Assembly (NCBI GenBank): GCA_024642525.1
Contig: JAHEAX010000001.1
Span: 124,001-188,000, forward strand
DNA: 64,000 nt
Reading direction: 5' to 3'
Origin: Erythrobacteraceae bacterium
GTDB taxonomy: Bacteria; Pseudomonadota; Alphaproteobacteria; Sphingomonadales; Sphingomonadaceae
The position numbers were made by a program, and so were the translations under genes. Shown piece by piece: positions 46,720-56,829 of this stretch. The notes under the pieces were generated by a model. The model had not been told where the DNA came from and searched no databases. It was given only the letters and a program-made list of their open reading frames with translations. The number at the start of each line of letters is the position of its first letter. Positions within the stretch are counted from its first letter, which is position 1.

Positions 46720-47865
46720 ATGACACATACCAGCCCCCCAAGATTTGCCTTCACCATCGCCGCAACCGACGGAAAAGCGCGCACCGGACGCATCGAAATG
46801 CGCCGCGGAGAGATTCGGACGCCCGCTTTCATGCCCGTCGGAACAGCCGCCACGGTAAAAGCCATGAAGCCTGAAACCGTCCGCGCAACCGGCGCAGACA
46901 TCATTCTGGGCAATACCTATCACCTCATGCTGCGCCCTGGTGCGGAACGTGTGGCGCGCCTTGGCGGCCTGCACAAATTCATGAACTGGGACCGGCCGAT
47001 ATTGACCGACAGCGGCGGTTATCAGGTGATGAGCCTGTCGGATCTGCGCAAGCTGACCGAAGAAGGCGTCGAATTCCGCAGCCATCTCGATGGTTCGAAA
47101 CATATGCTGACGCCCGAAAGGTCGATGGAAATCCAGCGGCTGCTCGGGTCTGACATCGTGATGGCATTTGATGAATGCCCGCGAGCAGACCAGCCACGCG
47201 ACGTGATTGCAGCATCTATGGAAATGTCCATGCGCTGGGCGCAGCGCAGCCGTGACGCATTTGATGCCGGCGGTGACCATGCAGAAGGCGCAGCATTGTT
47301 CGGCATCCAGCAGGGCGCATTGGATGAAGAATTGCGAAAACGCAGCGCCGATGCGCTGACAGCCATCGGTTTCGATGGATATGCCATTGGTGGCCTCGCT
47401 GTGGGCGAAGGGCAGGAAGCGATGTTCGCCACGCTCGACTTCGCGCCGGACCAACTGCCGCAGGACCGCCCGCGTTATCTCATGGGTGTCGGCAAGCCGG
47501 ATGATCTGGTTGGCGCTGTGGAACGCGGGGTCGATATGTTCGACTGCGTGCTGCCCAGCAGGTCAGGCAGGAACGGGCAGGCATTCACCTGGAACGGGCC
47601 GATTAACCTACGCAATGCGCGCTTTGCGGAAGATACAGCGCCAATTGACGCGCGGTGCAGCTGTGAACCATGCAGCACATACAGCCGGGCCTATCTGCAT
47701 CACCTCGTCAAATCGGGTGAAATCCTGGGTGCAATGCTTATGACGGAACACAACATCGCATTTTACCAGCAACTGATGCAGGCCATGCGTGACGCCATTG
47801 CAGAAGGCCGTTTTGCTGCCTTTGCAGCGGACTTCCGCCGCGATTACCTCGGGAAAGACAGCTGA
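46720..47865 (+). CDS. tgt: Tgt, queuine/preQ1 tRNA-ribosyltransferase
   Basis: The 381-residue enzyme has [27 protein letters not shown] with the general-base aspartate in ILTDSGG, the pocket around FDECP and GGLAVGEGQ, and the zinc site [17 protein letters not shown] (three Cys plus His). It exchanges guanine-34 for preQ1 in tRNAs with GUN anticodons, the step before QueA. AAGGG precedes the ATG at 46720. It overlaps the chorismate mutase gene by one base. Confidence 0.97.
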   Translation: MTHTSPPRFAFTIAATDGKARTGRIEMRRGEIRTPAFMPVGTAATVKAMKPETVRATGADIILGNTYHLMLRPGAERVARLGGLHKFMNWDRPILTDSGGYQVMSLSDLRKLTEEGVEFRSHLDGSKHMLTPERSMEIQRLLGSDIVMAFDECPRADQPRDVIAASMEMSMRWAQRSRDAFDAGGDHAEGAALFGIQQGALDEELRKRSADALTAIGFDGYAIGGLAVGEGQEAMFATLDFAPDQLPQDRPRYLMGVGKPDDLVGAVERGVDMFDCVLPSRSGRNGQAFTWNGPINLRNARFAEDTAPIDARCSCEPCSTYSRAYLHHLVKSGEILGAMLMTEHNIAFYQQLMQAMRDAIAEGRFAAFAADFRRDYLGKDS

Positions 47866-48179
47866 TGCCCAAACTGCCTGATGATTGCATGACAATGGTC
47901 GATGTTCGCGAAGGCGTGGACGCGACAGACCGCGAACTGATTGAACTTCTCGCGCGCCGGTTTGGCTACATGCGTGCAGCGGCGCGCATCAAGCCCAACC
48001 GCGATGCAGTGCGCGACGAAGCGCGCAAGAAGGCTGTCATCGATGCCGCTTGTGCCGGGGCCGCCGAAAGGGCGCTTCCAGTCCACGGCATTGCCGAAAT
48101 ATGGGAAATGCTGGTTGAATGTTCGATTGCCTATGAAATGGTCGAGTGGGACCGACTGCGCGAAGACGCTGCCTGCTGA
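47865..48179 (+). CDS. Chorismate mutase (AroQ type)
   Basis: The 104-residue all-helical protein reads VREGVDATDRELIELLARRFGYMRAAARIK near the N-terminus, the AroQ pattern with the arginine of the first helix and the K/R-x-x-x-K positions. The C-terminal helix is VHGIAEIWEMLVECSIAYEM. It turns chorismate into prephenate for phenylalanine and tyrosine. It is translationally coupled to tgt (TGATG). A strong terminator follows. Confidence 0.9.
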   Translation: MPKLPDDCMTMVDVREGVDATDRELIELLARRFGYMRAAARIKPNRDAVRDEARKKAVIDAACAGAAERALPVHGIAEIWEMLVECSIAYEMVEWDRLREDAAC

Positions 48180-48230
48180 ACAGCGAATGCGATTCGTGGT
48201 CCACCCGCAGCATCCCTGACCATTGGACCA

Positions 48231-48266
48231 ACAAAAAGGGCGGCCCCGAAGGACCGCCCTTTTTGT
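48231..48266. terminator. Bidirectional intrinsic terminator between chorismate mutase and rpsD
   Basis: ACAAAAAGGGCGG (48231-48243) pairs with CCGCCCTTTTTGT (48254-48266) around CCCCGAAGGA. The GC core is flanked by A5 and T5, so it works in both directions for the two convergent genes. Confidence 0.92.
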
Positions 48267-48282
48267 GTTCGATTAAAGCCGA

Positions 48283-48897
48283 TTAGCGCGAATAGAATTC
48301 GACAACCAGGTTCGGTTCCATCGTTACCGGGTAAGGAACTTCGTCCAGCTTCGGAACGCGGGTAAAGGTCACCTTGTCGTTGCCGTCAACTGCGACATAG
48401 TCAGGAATTTCTCGCTCTGGCAGGCTCTGCGCTTCGATGACCAGCGCCATTTCCTTGGCCTTGTCACCCAGGCTGATGACATCGCCAACGTCGATGCGAC
48501 GGCTTGCGATGTTGCACTTTACACCGTTCACGCGGATGTGGCCGTGCGAAACGATCTGACGGGCAGCAAAGATGGTCGGCGCGAACTTGGCGCGGTACAC
48601 GACCATGTCAAGGCGACGCTCGAGCAGGCCGATCAGGTTCTGACCGGTGTCACCCTTGATCCGCGATGCTTCGGTGTAAGTGCGCTTGAACTGCTTTTCG
48701 GTCACATCGCCGTAATAGCCTTTCAGCTTCTGCTTTGCGCGCAGCTGCAGGCCGAAGTCGGAAACCTTGCTCTTACGACGCTGGCCGTGCTGGCCGGGGC
48801 CATAAGAACGCTTGTTGACCGGGGAATTCGGGCGACCCCAGATGTTTTCGCCCATCCGACGGTCAAGTTTATACTTGGCGCTTTTGCGCTTCGACAT
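48283..48897 (-). CDS. rpsD: RpsD, 30S ribosomal protein S4
   Basis: The 204-residue protein has the S4 N-terminus ([19 protein letters not shown]), the S4 RNA-binding domain ([31 protein letters not shown]) and the usual C-terminus VEFYSR. It is a primary 16S rRNA binder and translation accuracy factor. GGAG lies 8 nt before the ATG. A 14-bp palindrome lies in its leader. Here it stands alone rather than in the alpha operon, as is common in alphaproteobacteria. Confidence 0.98.
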   Translation of the reverse strand: MSKRKSAKYKLDRRMGENIWGRPNSPVNKRSYGPGQHGQRRKSKVSDFGLQLRAKQKLKGYYGDVTEKQFKRTYTEASRIKGDTGQNLIGLLERRLDMVVYRAKFAPTIFAARQIVSHGHIRVNGVKCNIASRRIDVGDVISLGDKAKEMALVIEAQSLPEREIPDYVAVDGNDKVTFTRVPKLDEVPYPVTMEPNLVVEFYSR

Positions 48898-48927
48898 AAG
48901 TCGTACTCCAATTTGCTATCGCCACGC

Positions 48928-48941
48928 CCCGAACGTTCGGG
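48928..48941. repeat. Perfect 14-bp palindrome in the rpsD leader
   Basis: CCCGAACGTTCGGG is its own reverse complement and lies 30 bp upstream of the rpsD start codon. It could be an operator or a regulatory RNA fold. No identified binder. Confidence 0.5.
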
Positions 48942-49093
48942 AAGTTTCGGCGCTTTAACCCGGTATCGCACCGCCAGACCGACTTGTCTGACGCGGCCAC
49001 CGCTTCACCGGGATGCGGGACCAATTCGCGAAGCGCGGCCCTTATGCGCGCTGGCCATGCAAGTCAAGCATCGCACAGGGCCATTTGCGCCTG

Positions 49094-49351
49094 TCAGTTG
49101 GATTGAATGCCGTCAGCCTTGGTCTGAAGGTCAGCGCCATCGGCGCGCTGTTCTTCTGCATCCCACTGCTCCACCGTCTTGCACTGACGCGCAGCGGTGC
49201 GCATTCCGGTGTTGCGGATGGTCCGGCAGATCTTCTTTTCCTTCTTCACTTCCACCTTCTGGTCCGTGTTTGCATCATTGGACTGGGCAAGAACGGCTGG
49301 CGAAAGTGCGACGCTGGCAAGAAGAATGGATGCAGTGGCAAAAAGGCGCAT
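49094..49351 (-). CDS. Small secreted protein of unknown function
   Basis: The 85-residue protein has a signal peptide (MRLFATASILLASVALSPAVLA, likely cut before QSND) and a mature part with two cysteines (KKICRTIRNTGMRTAARQC) plus a charged tail. Similar short cysteine-paired secreted proteins are common in sphingomonads, function unknown. GGAG lies 7 nt before the ATG at 49351, so the ATG at 49375 is less likely. Confidence 0.75.
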   Translation of the reverse strand: MRLFATASILLASVALSPAVLAQSNDANTDQKVEVKKEKKICRTIRNTGMRTAARQCKTVEQWDAEEQRADGADLQTKADGIQSN

Positions 49352-49404
49352 TTTGAAACTCCAGATCAGGGCCATCAGGGGAGGAGCCCTTTGAATATAG
49401 ATGC

Positions 49405-50148
49405 TTAATCGTTACGATCAGGTCTGTCGAGATGAGTCAGGATACCGCGCAGCGTGCGGATCTCCAGCGCGTTCCAGCCCGGCTTGGTCAGCACATTGCG
49501 CAAAGTCCTGCGCGTTGCCTCTGCGCGGCCTTCCGGGAAGAAATACCGCTTGGGTTCCAACATCCCTTCCAGATGGGCGATCAGACCTTCAAGTTCCGCC
49601 TGCGGGGCAGCGGGCAATTGTTCGGTCAATGGCGGCTGCTGCATGGCTTGCGTCTTCGACCATTCATAAGCGCAAAGGATGACTGCCTGGGCCAGGTTGA
49701 GTGATCCGAACTCCGGATTGATCGGCACAGTTAAAATCGCGCGGGCAAGAGCCACATCGGCAATGTCGAGGCCAGAACGCTCTGGCCCGAACAGCAGTGC
49801 ACTTCGTCCCGGCGCGGTGCGGATTTCCCCTGCCGCAGCCTCTGGCGTTACAACAGGCTTGGTATCGCCGCGCTTGCGAACCGTGGTAGCATAGACATTG
49901 GCGCAATCGGCCACCGCTTCAGCGGTCGTTTCATAGACTTTGGCCTGTTCCAGCACAATGTCGGCGCCAGCAGCCGCCGGCCCTGCACTGGGGTTGGGCC
50001 AGCCATCACGCGGGGCGACCAGCCTCATTTCCGTGAGACCGAAATTCAGCATGGCCCGTGCAGCCTTGCCGATATTTTCGCCCAGTTGCGGACGAACAAG
50101 CACTATGACAGGCGCTGCGGACGTCGCTGGATCAGTCGGAGACGACAT
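49405..50148 (-). CDS. trmJ: TrmJ-like tRNA/rRNA 2'-O-methyltransferase (SPOUT family)
   Basis: The 247-residue protein has the SPOUT-class methyltransferase blocks [31 protein letters not shown] and [19 protein letters not shown], the knot that binds SAM. The C-terminal helical extension is typical of TrmJ, which methylates position 32 of tRNAs. Start ATG at 50148 overlaps the end of nrdR by 17 nt. It is the last gene of the rpiB-glyA-orf-nrdR-trmJ run. Confidence 0.9.
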   Translation of the reverse strand: MSSPTDPATSAAPVIVLVRPQLGENIGKAARAMLNFGLTEMRLVAPRDGWPNPSAGPAAAGADIVLEQAKVYETTAEAVADCANVYATTVRKRGDTKPVVTPEAAAGEIRTAPGRSALLFGPERSGLDIADVALARAILTVPINPEFGSLNLAQAVILCAYEWSKTQAMQQPPLTEQLPAAPQAELEGLIAHLEGMLEPKRYFFPEGRAEATRRTLRNVLTKPGWNALEIRTLRGILTHLDRPDRND

Positions 50149-50641
50149 TTTGCGCGCTGACTTCCCTTTTGCCGCCGGCTTCCTGGATGGTGCTGGCGAA
50201 TTCCTCGAAATCGCGGGCTTCGCTGAAATCACGATAGACGCTGGCAAATCGGATATAGGCGACACTGTCGATCTGGCGCAGGCCATCCATCACCAGTTCG
50301 CCGATGCGGGCTGATGCCACTTCGCTTTCGCCAGCTGTTTCAACTTGCCTTTGGATGCCGGAAACCAGCTGGTCGATCCGTTCCTGGCTGACACCGCGTT
50401 TGCGGCAGGCCAGCGTGACCGACTGTTCCAGTTTGGCGCGGTCAAATGGCTGCCGCCTGCGCTCGCTTTCATTCGGCCCGCTTTTTACCACGGTTACTTC
50501 GCGCAACTGCACACGTTCAAACGTCGTGAAACGCGCACCGCAGCTGGAACATTGCCGCCTGCGCCTGATGGAAGTGTTGTCTTCCGTCGGGCGGCTGTCT
50601 TTTACCTGGCTATCGTCATGTGCACAAAAGGGGCAACGCAT
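50132..50641 (-). CDS. nrdR: NrdR, transcriptional repressor of ribonucleotide reductase genes
   Basis: The 169-residue protein has a zinc ribbon (C3, C6, C31, C34) and an ATP-cone domain ([25 protein letters not shown]). It senses ATP/dATP and represses nrd genes through NrdR boxes. It is a little longer than E. coli NrdR (149 aa) by its C-terminal tail. It starts immediately after the stop of the 73-residue gene with no gap. Confidence 0.96.
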   Translation of the reverse strand: MRCPFCAHDDSQVKDSRPTEDNTSIRRRRQCSSCGARFTTFERVQLREVTVVKSGPNESERRRQPFDRAKLEQSVTLACRKRGVSQERIDQLVSGIQRQVETAGESEVASARIGELVMDGLRQIDSVAYIRFASVYRDFSEARDFEEFASTIQEAGGKREVSAQNVVSD

Positions 50642-50863
50642 TTACGGGCGCAGTCGCTTGTAAAACATGTAGCCAGCGCCAAGTGCGAGGCCAATTGGCC
50701 AGGTCACAACTGGCAGTATGCCGCCAGCAACCGCGCCAATGGCAGCGCCGGTCAGCACAGGCTTTGTCGAAGGATGGTGCATGCCTTCCTTGGCCATTCC
50801 GGTCAGTTCGGCCTTGGCTTCCTCGACAAAATCGCCGTCATACTTGGGGTTACGATCTTCCAT
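50642..50863 (-). CDS. Small membrane protein of unknown function
   Basis: The 73-residue protein has an acidic N-terminal half (EDRNPKYDGDFVEEAKAEL) and a C-terminal hydrophobic stretch (VLTGAAIGAVAGGILPVVTW plus IGLALGAGYMFYKRL) that could form one or two membrane helices rich in glycine and alanine. It is not recognisable as a named family. It is tightly packed between glyA (3 nt) and nrdR (0 nt), so it is very likely real and co-expressed. Confidence 0.75.
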   Translation of the reverse strand: MEDRNPKYDGDFVEEAKAELTGMAKEGMHHPSTKPVLTGAAIGAVAGGILPVVTWPIGLALGAGYMFYKRLRP

Positions 50864-50866
50864 GGT

Positions 50867-52171
50867 TCATCTCCCGGGATAGACAGGGAAGGCACCGCAC
50901 AATTCGCTTACGCGGCTGCGAATGCTTTCCTCGATCTGGGCATCGCCCTCTGGTCCGTTCTTTGCAAGCCCTCCGACAACCTCTGCGATCAGAGCGCCGA
51001 TCTTGCGGAATTCGTCAGTGCCGAACCCACGAGTGGTGCCAGCAGGTGTGCCAAGCCTGATGCCGCTGGTCACAAAGGGACTGCGCGTATCGTATGGAAT
51101 ACCATTTTTGTTGCAGGTCAGCCATGCCCGGTCGAGGCCCTTTTCAGCATCCTTGCCGGTCACATTCATAGGCGTCAGATCGACTAGCATCGAGTGATTG
51201 TCCGTGCCGCCAGATACTATGCGAAGGCCGTTTTCCTCGATGCTGGCCGCCAATGCACGGGCATTATCGACGACATTTTGCGCATAGACCTTGAAATCGG
51301 GGCGCAGGGCTTCGCGAAATGCAACCGCCTTGGCCGCGATAATGTGCATCAGCGGGCCGCCCTGCAGGCCGGGGAACACGGCCATGTTAAGCGGCTTGGT
51401 CAGTGCCTCGTCATCCCACAGGATTACACCGGAACGCGGGCCGCGCAGGCTTTTGTGCGTCGTGGTGGTCACCACGTGGGCGTGGGGGAAGGGGGTGGGG
51501 TGTGCGCCGCCTGCGACCAGGCCGGAAATATGGCTCATATCGCACAGAAGATAGGCGCCGACTTCATCGGCAATCTCGCGGAACCGCTTGAAATCCCACA
51601 CCCGTGAATAGGCCGTGCCGCCGCAAATGATGAGCTTGGGCTTATGTTCACGCGCAATCGCGGCCACGTCGTCCATGTCGATGCGTTCGTCATCCTTGCG
51701 GACGCCATAGGCGACAGGATTAAACCATTTGCCGGACATGTTGACTGGCGAACCATGGGTAAGATGTCCACCTGAATTCAGATCGAGGCCCATGAAGGTG
51801 TCGCCGGGATTGAGCAGGGCGAGAAAAACCGCCTGGTTCATCTGCGAACCAGAATTGGGCTGAACATTGGCGAAATTGCAGCCGAACAACTGCTTGGCGC
51901 GTTCAATCGCCAGTGTTTCGACCACGTCTGCATAATCACAGCCGCCGTAATAGCGCTTGCCCGGGTAACCTTCTGCATATTTGTTGGTGAACACCGAACC
52001 GGCCGCTTCCAGAACGGCCTTGCTGGCAATGTTTTCAGAAGCGATCAGTTCGATCTTGTCCTGCTGGCGCTTCAGTTCATTGTCGATGGCTGCGGCGATC
52101 TCGGGATCAGCCTCTGCCAGGCTGTCGTGCCAGAAACGGTGCATGATATCGGTGGAATTGGCAGTGCTCAT
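50867..52171 (-). CDS. glyA: GlyA, serine hydroxymethyltransferase
   Basis: The 434-residue PLP enzyme has [32 protein letters not shown] and the PLP lysine motif [16 protein letters not shown], as in bacterial GlyA. It interconverts serine and glycine and charges tetrahydrofolate with one carbon. The frame opens at 52267; the ATG at 52171 with GAGG 9 nt upstream is the natural start, 11 nt after the rpiB stop. Confidence 0.97.
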   Translation of the reverse strand: MSTANSTDIMHRFWHDSLAEADPEIAAAIDNELKRQQDKIELIASENIASKAVLEAAGSVFTNKYAEGYPGKRYYGGCDYADVVETLAIERAKQLFGCNFANVQPNSGSQMNQAVFLALLNPGDTFMGLDLNSGGHLTHGSPVNMSGKWFNPVAYGVRKDDERIDMDDVAAIAREHKPKLIICGGTAYSRVWDFKRFREIADEVGAYLLCDMSHISGLVAGGAHPTPFPHAHVVTTTTHKSLRGPRSGVILWDDEALTKPLNMAVFPGLQGGPLMHIIAAKAVAFREALRPDFKVYAQNVVDNARALAASIEENGLRIVSGGTDNHSMLVDLTPMNVTGKDAEKGLDRAWLTCNKNGIPYDTRSPFVTSGIRLGTPAGTTRGFGTDEFRKIGALIAEVVGGLAKNGPEGDAQIEESIRSRVSELCGAFPVYPGR

Positions 52172-52182
52172 CCGGGCTGACC

Positions 52183-52620
52183 TCAGAAACTTGGGTTTGA
52201 AAGCTTGTCGACACGGCGCTGGTGGCGCCCGCCGGCGAATTCGGTTGTCAGGAATGCCGTGAGGCACGCCTTTGCCATGTCGACGCCCGTCAGGCGCGCG
52301 CCCATCGCGATGCAGTTCGCATCATTATGCTCGCGCGCAAGCGCAGCTGAAAGCGGCTCTGAAACAAGCGCACATCGCACGGCAGGGTTGCGGTTGACCG
52401 ATATGGAAATTCCGATGCCGGACCCGCACAGGGCAATACCCTTTTCGGCTGTCCCATCCGCGACAACTGAGGAAAGGAGATAGCCGAAATCAGGATAATC
52501 CACACTGTCGCCAGTATCGGGCCCAAGGTCTGCAACTTCGTGGCCCTCGCTGCGGAGCCATTCGGCCAGTTCAGCCTTGAGGTCGATAGCAGCATGGTCA
52601 GAAGCGATGGCGATGCGCAT
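52183..52620 (-). CDS. rpiB: RpiB, ribose-5-phosphate isomerase B
   Basis: The 145-residue RpiB/LacAB enzyme reads [21 protein letters not shown], then [14 protein letters not shown] with the catalytic cysteine, and [13 protein letters not shown]. It interconverts ribose-5-phosphate and ribulose-5-phosphate. ATG at 52620 is preferred to a TTG at 52632. It leads an apparent five-gene operon with glyA, a small ORF, nrdR and trmJ, which joins one-carbon and nucleotide supply. Confidence 0.95.
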   Translation of the reverse strand: MRIAIASDHAAIDLKAELAEWLRSEGHEVADLGPDTGDSVDYPDFGYLLSSVVADGTAEKGIALCGSGIGISISVNRNPAVRCALVSEPLSAALAREHNDANCIAMGARLTGVDMAKACLTAFLTTEFAGGRHQRRVDKLSNPSF

Positions 52621-52783
52621 GGCCTGTCTCAATTCTTCATGGAGATTCGGATGGGCCTGCCTTACGGACAGTTCGGCTTATTTGCCACCGCAAACGGGCT
52701 TTCTCCCCGCCTTCTGTAGCTTTCAGGCAGGCTGCCAGACAGACAATCGAGAGGCGCAGGGATTTTGCAGGAAGCAGGCAAAG

Positions 52784-52804
52784 AAAAACCCCGCAGGAGC
52801 GGGG
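52784..52804 (-). terminator. Intrinsic terminator of rpoD
   Basis: On the minus strand CCCCGC-TCCT-GCGGGG is followed by TTTTT. It lies 12 bp after the rpoD stop codon and ends the dnaG-rpoD transcript. Confidence 0.9.
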
Positions 52805-52815
52805 TCTTTCCAAAA

Positions 52816-54825
52816 TTACTGATCGAGGAAGGAGCGCATCTTGCGGCTGCGGCTCGGATGTTTCAGCTTGCGAAGCGCCTTGGCTTCGATCTGACGGATA
52901 CGTTCACGCGTAACCGAGAATTGCTGGCCCACTTCTTCCAGAGTGTGGTCGGTGTTCATGCCGATGCCGAAACGCATACGAAGCACCCGCTCTTCACGCG
53001 GAGTGAGCGATGCAAGAACGCGGGTGACCGTTTCCTTCAGGTTGGCCTGAATGGCAGCGTCCACCGGAATGATCGCATTCTTGTCTTCGATGAAATCGCC
53101 CAGATGCGAATCTTCCTCGTCGCCAATCGGCGTTTCGAGGCTGATCGGCTCCTTCGCGATTTTCATGACCTTGCGCACTTTTTCAAGCGGCATGGAAAGA
53201 CGTTCGGCCATTTCTTCAGGCGTGGGTTCACGGCCCTGTTCATGCAGGAACTGACGGCTCGTACGGACCAGCTTGTTGATCGTTTCGATCATGTGGACCG
53301 GAATACGGATCGTCCGTGCCTGGTCTGCAATGGAGCGGGTGATCGCCTGCCGAATCCACCAGGTGGCGTAGGTGCTGAACTTGTAACCACGGCGGTATTC
53401 GAACTTGTCGACCGCCTTCATCAGACCAATGTTGCCTTCCTGGATGAGGTCGAGGAACTGCAGCCCGCGGTTGGTATATTTCTTGGCGATGGAAATCACC
53501 AAGCGAAGGTTGGCTTCCACCATTTCCTTCTTGGCGATGCGCGCTTCGCGCTCGCCCTTCTGGACCATGTTCACAATGCGGCGGAATTCATCCAAGCTCA
53601 TGCCGGTATTGGCGGCAATGTCTGCGATCTCAGCCCGGATGCGCTCGACAGCGTCCGCTTCGTTTTCAGCGAAAGCAGCCCATTTCTTGTCTTTTTTGGC
53701 GTTATCTTTCAGCCAGTTATCGTCGAGCTCATTGCCAATATAGGCCTTGAGGAAGTCGATCCGCTTGACCTTGTGCCGTTCGGCAAGGCGCAGCATCTGG
53801 CCGCCAAGTGCGGTCAGACGGCGGTTGAAGGCGTATAGATTGTCTACCAGAAATTCGATCTTGGTCGCGTGGAACTGCACGCTTTCGACTTCCGCCGTCA
53901 GCTGTTCGCGCAAGGCTTCGTATTTGCGTTCCTTGGCCGCCGGATAATCTTCACCGGCACCCAGGATATCAACGCGCTCGGCCTGGATCTTCTGGAATTT
54001 GTTGAACAAATCGGTGATGCGGGCAAAGGTTTCGAGGGCTTCCGGCTTCAGCGCAGCTTCCATCTGAGCAAGGGAAAGCGTGTTGTCTTCTTCCTCGTCG
54101 TCGTCACGCTTCTTGGAACTGCCTTCGCCGTCCTCGTCATCGTCGCCGTCGCTATCATCGTCGTCGTCGTCATCTTCGTCGTCGTCGCGGATCGTGGGGC
54201 CCGCGGTTTCTTCGCTGATTTCGCCGTTATCGTCCTCGTTCTCTTCCTCCATCTTGTCGACGGGAGGTTCCTTGGACAACATCGCATCGAGATCGAGAAT
54301 CTCGCGCAGCTGCATTTCTTCGTTGTTGAGCGCTTCTGACCAATGGATGATGGCGTGGAAGGTGATAGGGCTTTCACACAGGCCGATGATCATGGTGTCG
54401 CGGCCAGCCTCGATACGCTTGGCAATCGCGATTTCGCCCTCGCGGCTGAGCAATTCCACTGCGCCCATTTCGCGCAGATACATCCGGACCGGGTCATCGG
54501 TTCGTTCGGTTGGCGCCGCCTTCTTGGCGGCAGCTGACGTCGGCTTGGCCGGCTTGTCATCTGTCCCGCTGATTTCCTCGACTTCGTTTTCGGCTTCGGC
54601 ATCTTCGTCATTCTCGACGATATTCACGCCCATTTCCGAAATCGCCGACATCACGTCTTCGATCTGGTCGGTCGACATCTGATCCTGCGGCAAGGCTTCG
54701 TTCAGTTCGTCAACCGTGACGTAACCGCGCTTTTTCGCCTTGGTTATCAGCTTCTTGATCGATGCCTCGTTAAGGTCGATCAGGGGAGCATCATCATTTT
54801 CAGTAGTCTTAGCTTCGGATGCCAT
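52816..54825 (-). CDS. rpoD: RpoD, primary sigma factor sigma-70
   Basis: The 669-residue protein has region 1.1 ([20 protein letters not shown]), region 1.2 ([23 protein letters not shown]), a long non-conserved region with a run of aspartates (~residues 211-233), and regions 2 to 4. Region 2 has the RpoD block [44 protein letters not shown], and region 4.2 ends [19 protein letters not shown]. It recognises -10/-35 promoters of the kind predicted here. It is 9 nt behind dnaG. Confidence 0.98.
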   Translation of the reverse strand: MASEAKTTENDDAPLIDLNEASIKKLITKAKKRGYVTVDELNEALPQDQMSTDQIEDVMSAISEMGVNIVENDEDAEAENEVEEISGTDDKPAKPTSAAAKKAAPTERTDDPVRMYLREMGAVELLSREGEIAIAKRIEAGRDTMIIGLCESPITFHAIIHWSEALNNEEMQLREILDLDAMLSKEPPVDKMEEENEDDNGEISEETAGPTIRDDDEDDDDDDDSDGDDDEDGEGSSKKRDDDEEEDNTLSLAQMEAALKPEALETFARITDLFNKFQKIQAERVDILGAGEDYPAAKERKYEALREQLTAEVESVQFHATKIEFLVDNLYAFNRRLTALGGQMLRLAERHKVKRIDFLKAYIGNELDDNWLKDNAKKDKKWAAFAENEADAVERIRAEIADIAANTGMSLDEFRRIVNMVQKGEREARIAKKEMVEANLRLVISIAKKYTNRGLQFLDLIQEGNIGLMKAVDKFEYRRGYKFSTYATWWIRQAITRSIADQARTIRIPVHMIETINKLVRTSRQFLHEQGREPTPEEMAERLSMPLEKVRKVMKIAKEPISLETPIGDEEDSHLGDFIEDKNAIIPVDAAIQANLKETVTRVLASLTPREERVLRMRFGIGMNTDHTLEEVGQQFSVTRERIRQIEAKALRKLKHPSRSRKMRSFLDQ
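54126..54192. repeat. GAC/GAT-type trinucleotide repeat inside rpoD
   Basis: On the coding strand GAC/GAT codons recur, giving a nearly pure aspartate stretch with a few Glu, Ser and Gly. On the + strand it reads as repeated CGT/TCG/GTC units. It lies in the non-conserved region of sigma-70, where acidic insertions are tolerated. The repeat might allow length changes by slippage. Confidence 0.7.
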
Positions 54826-54834
54826 AGGTACCGT

Positions 54835-56736
54835 TCAGTCCGTTTCTTTTTCGTCCGCCCCGTCCGCGCCAGCGGGCATCGGGTTCGTTCGATCTGATAT
54901 GCTTTGCGCTGCGCGTGCAGCACGTTTGCTTGCCATTTGCCCTAACCGCCGCTCGAATTCCAGCTTTCGTTTGAGCAAGCGCTGCTGCTCGACAAAAGCC
55001 CCTTCGGGATCGGTCTCGAAACGCGCGGTGGCCGCCGCAAGCGCAGCTTCCAACGCAGGTCTTTCGACCAGCAGGGATACAGCTTCGGCCAGATCATCAT
55101 GCGCTGCTGTCGGATCGATGACTTCATTGAGGAAGGCGAAACGGGTGTTATCCGGCGGCGCGATGGTGCCGTGTGGCACAGATATGGGCGATTTGTCGGA
55201 AGGTTCAAGCATTTCCGCTGCGTCAATCAACGAATCTATTGCAGGGCCGGTCCGCCGGTCATGTTCGGCAAAGCGACCAAGGGCTTCTGCATGACGCAGG
55301 ATCTGGTCAGGAAAACGCGCGAGACCGAAAATGACCGCAGCCGCCAGTTCATCGCGCGCACCGCCTTCTGACGACCGGCGCAGGCGGCTTGAAGCATCCG
55401 GCGTGATGGTCGGATTGGCAGTTTTTTGCTGAAAGCCCGGCTTCCATTCTCGCCGCGGACGAGGTGGGCGAGGCGGAAACGCGAAATCGGAAAACCGTTC
55501 GAGCAATTCGCGCCGGTACAGCGCCTTGATGTCAGGGTGCTGGATTGTTTCCACATGATCTAGCAAACGCGCCTTCAAGCCGGCCTTGTCTTCCGGTGTG
55601 CCCAGCGGCTGCAAGTCACGCTCATATTCCCACAAGGTGTCGAGCAGGCTGGCGGCATTTTCCAGCAGACTGTCCATCGCCCCGCGACCCTTCTGCTTCA
55701 GCAGATCGTCCGGGTCGAGGCCCACGGGCAGGGTGGTAATGGCCAGCGAATGGGCGGGCTTCAACATGGGCAGGGCGCGCGTAACGGCCCGCATGGCTGC
55801 GCGCTGGCCAGCAGCATCGCCATCAAAACACAGGATCGGGCGTTCGACCATGCGCCAGAGCAATTCGATCTGGCGTTCGGTAAGGGCCGTGCCGAGCGGG
55901 GCCACGGCATCTTCAATGCCCGCTGCCGCCAGCGCGATCACATCCATATACCCTTCCACCACCACAATCCGGCCAGTCTGGCGCGAGGCAGGGCCTGCGC
56001 GGTGCAGGTTATAAAGCGTACGCCCCTTGTCGAACAAAGGTGTGTCGGGTGAATTGAGATATTTGGGCGCCTTGCTCCCGCTTTCGAGGATGCGGCCACC
56101 AAAGGCGATGACACGTCCGCGTGCATCCTGAATTGGCAGCATGAGGCGCGCACGGAACCGGTCATAAGGTTCCTTGTCGTCGACGACGATTCGCAAACCG
56201 CCTTCAATCAGCATCGGCTCTTCAAATTTCGAAAGCGCGGCCTTCAGCGCCTGCCGCTCGTTTGGCGCGAAGCCGAAACCGAAACGTTTGATGGTATGGG
56301 CATCAAAACCGCGCGATTGGAGATATTCGCGCGCGCCGGTTCCTTCTCCTGATGCGAGCCGATCCTCGAACCAGTCCTGCGCTGCCTGCATCACATCATG
56401 CAGACCTGCGCGTTCTTCGGCGATCTGGGCAGCGCGCGGGTCTGCTGCGGGCACTTCCATACCCGCTTCTGCTGCCAGTTCCTTCACAGCGTCCATGAAC
56501 TGGAGGCCGCGCTGGTCTGTCATCCAGCGGATGGCATCGCCATGCGCGCCGCAGCCGAAACAATGGTAAAATCCCTTCTGGTCGCTGACGGTAAAGCTGG
56601 GAGATTTCTCGTCGTGGAAAGGGCAGCAGGCTTTCCATTCATGCCCCGCCTTTTGCAGCTTGGTCGTGCGCATGATCACGCTAGAAAGCGTGATGCGCGA
56701 ACGCAATTCATCCAGCCATTGAGGTGACAGAGCCAT
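54835..56736 (-). CDS. dnaG: DnaG, DNA primase
   Basis: The 633-residue primase has the CHC2 zinc finger (CCPFHDEKSPSFTV and HCFGCGAHGD), the TOPRIM catalytic core (VVVEGYMDVIALAAAGIEDAV and CFDGDAAGQRAA) and a C-terminal helical domain for DnaB. It lays RNA primers at the fork. It is 9 nt ahead of rpoD, the classical dnaG-rpoD pairing of the macromolecular synthesis operon. Confidence 0.97.
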   Translation of the reverse strand: MALSPQWLDELRSRITLSSVIMRTTKLQKAGHEWKACCPFHDEKSPSFTVSDQKGFYHCFGCGAHGDAIRWMTDQRGLQFMDAVKELAAEAGMEVPAADPRAAQIAEERAGLHDVMQAAQDWFEDRLASGEGTGAREYLQSRGFDAHTIKRFGFGFAPNERQALKAALSKFEEPMLIEGGLRIVVDDKEPYDRFRARLMLPIQDARGRVIAFGGRILESGSKAPKYLNSPDTPLFDKGRTLYNLHRAGPASRQTGRIVVVEGYMDVIALAAAGIEDAVAPLGTALTERQIELLWRMVERPILCFDGDAAGQRAAMRAVTRALPMLKPAHSLAITTLPVGLDPDDLLKQKGRGAMDSLLENAASLLDTLWEYERDLQPLGTPEDKAGLKARLLDHVETIQHPDIKALYRRELLERFSDFAFPPRPPRPRREWKPGFQQKTANPTITPDASSRLRRSSEGGARDELAAAVIFGLARFPDQILRHAEALGRFAEHDRRTGPAIDSLIDAAEMLEPSDKSPISVPHGTIAPPDNTRFAFLNEVIDPTAAHDDLAEAVSLLVERPALEAALAAATARFETDPEGAFVEQQRLLKRKLEFERRLGQMASKRAARAAQSISDRTNPMPAGADGADEKETD

Positions 56737-56829
56737 GCCCGTCTATTGCGCGGACATGGCCCTTTTTACAATATGCACGGCCATTAAAACGGGGTTTGAA
56801 AGACGCCGCAAAATGACCAGACCGACCAT

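Noticed and set aside
46681-47454. Upstream extension of the TauE-like frame to 514 residues
   Set aside because: The added part is antisense to tgt and has no membrane or family features; the natural start is the ATG at 46680.
48928-48941. GAACGTTC as a third LexA site
   Set aside because: Half-sites are inverted and abut each other; the alphaproteobacterial operator is a direct repeat with a 7-bp spacer.
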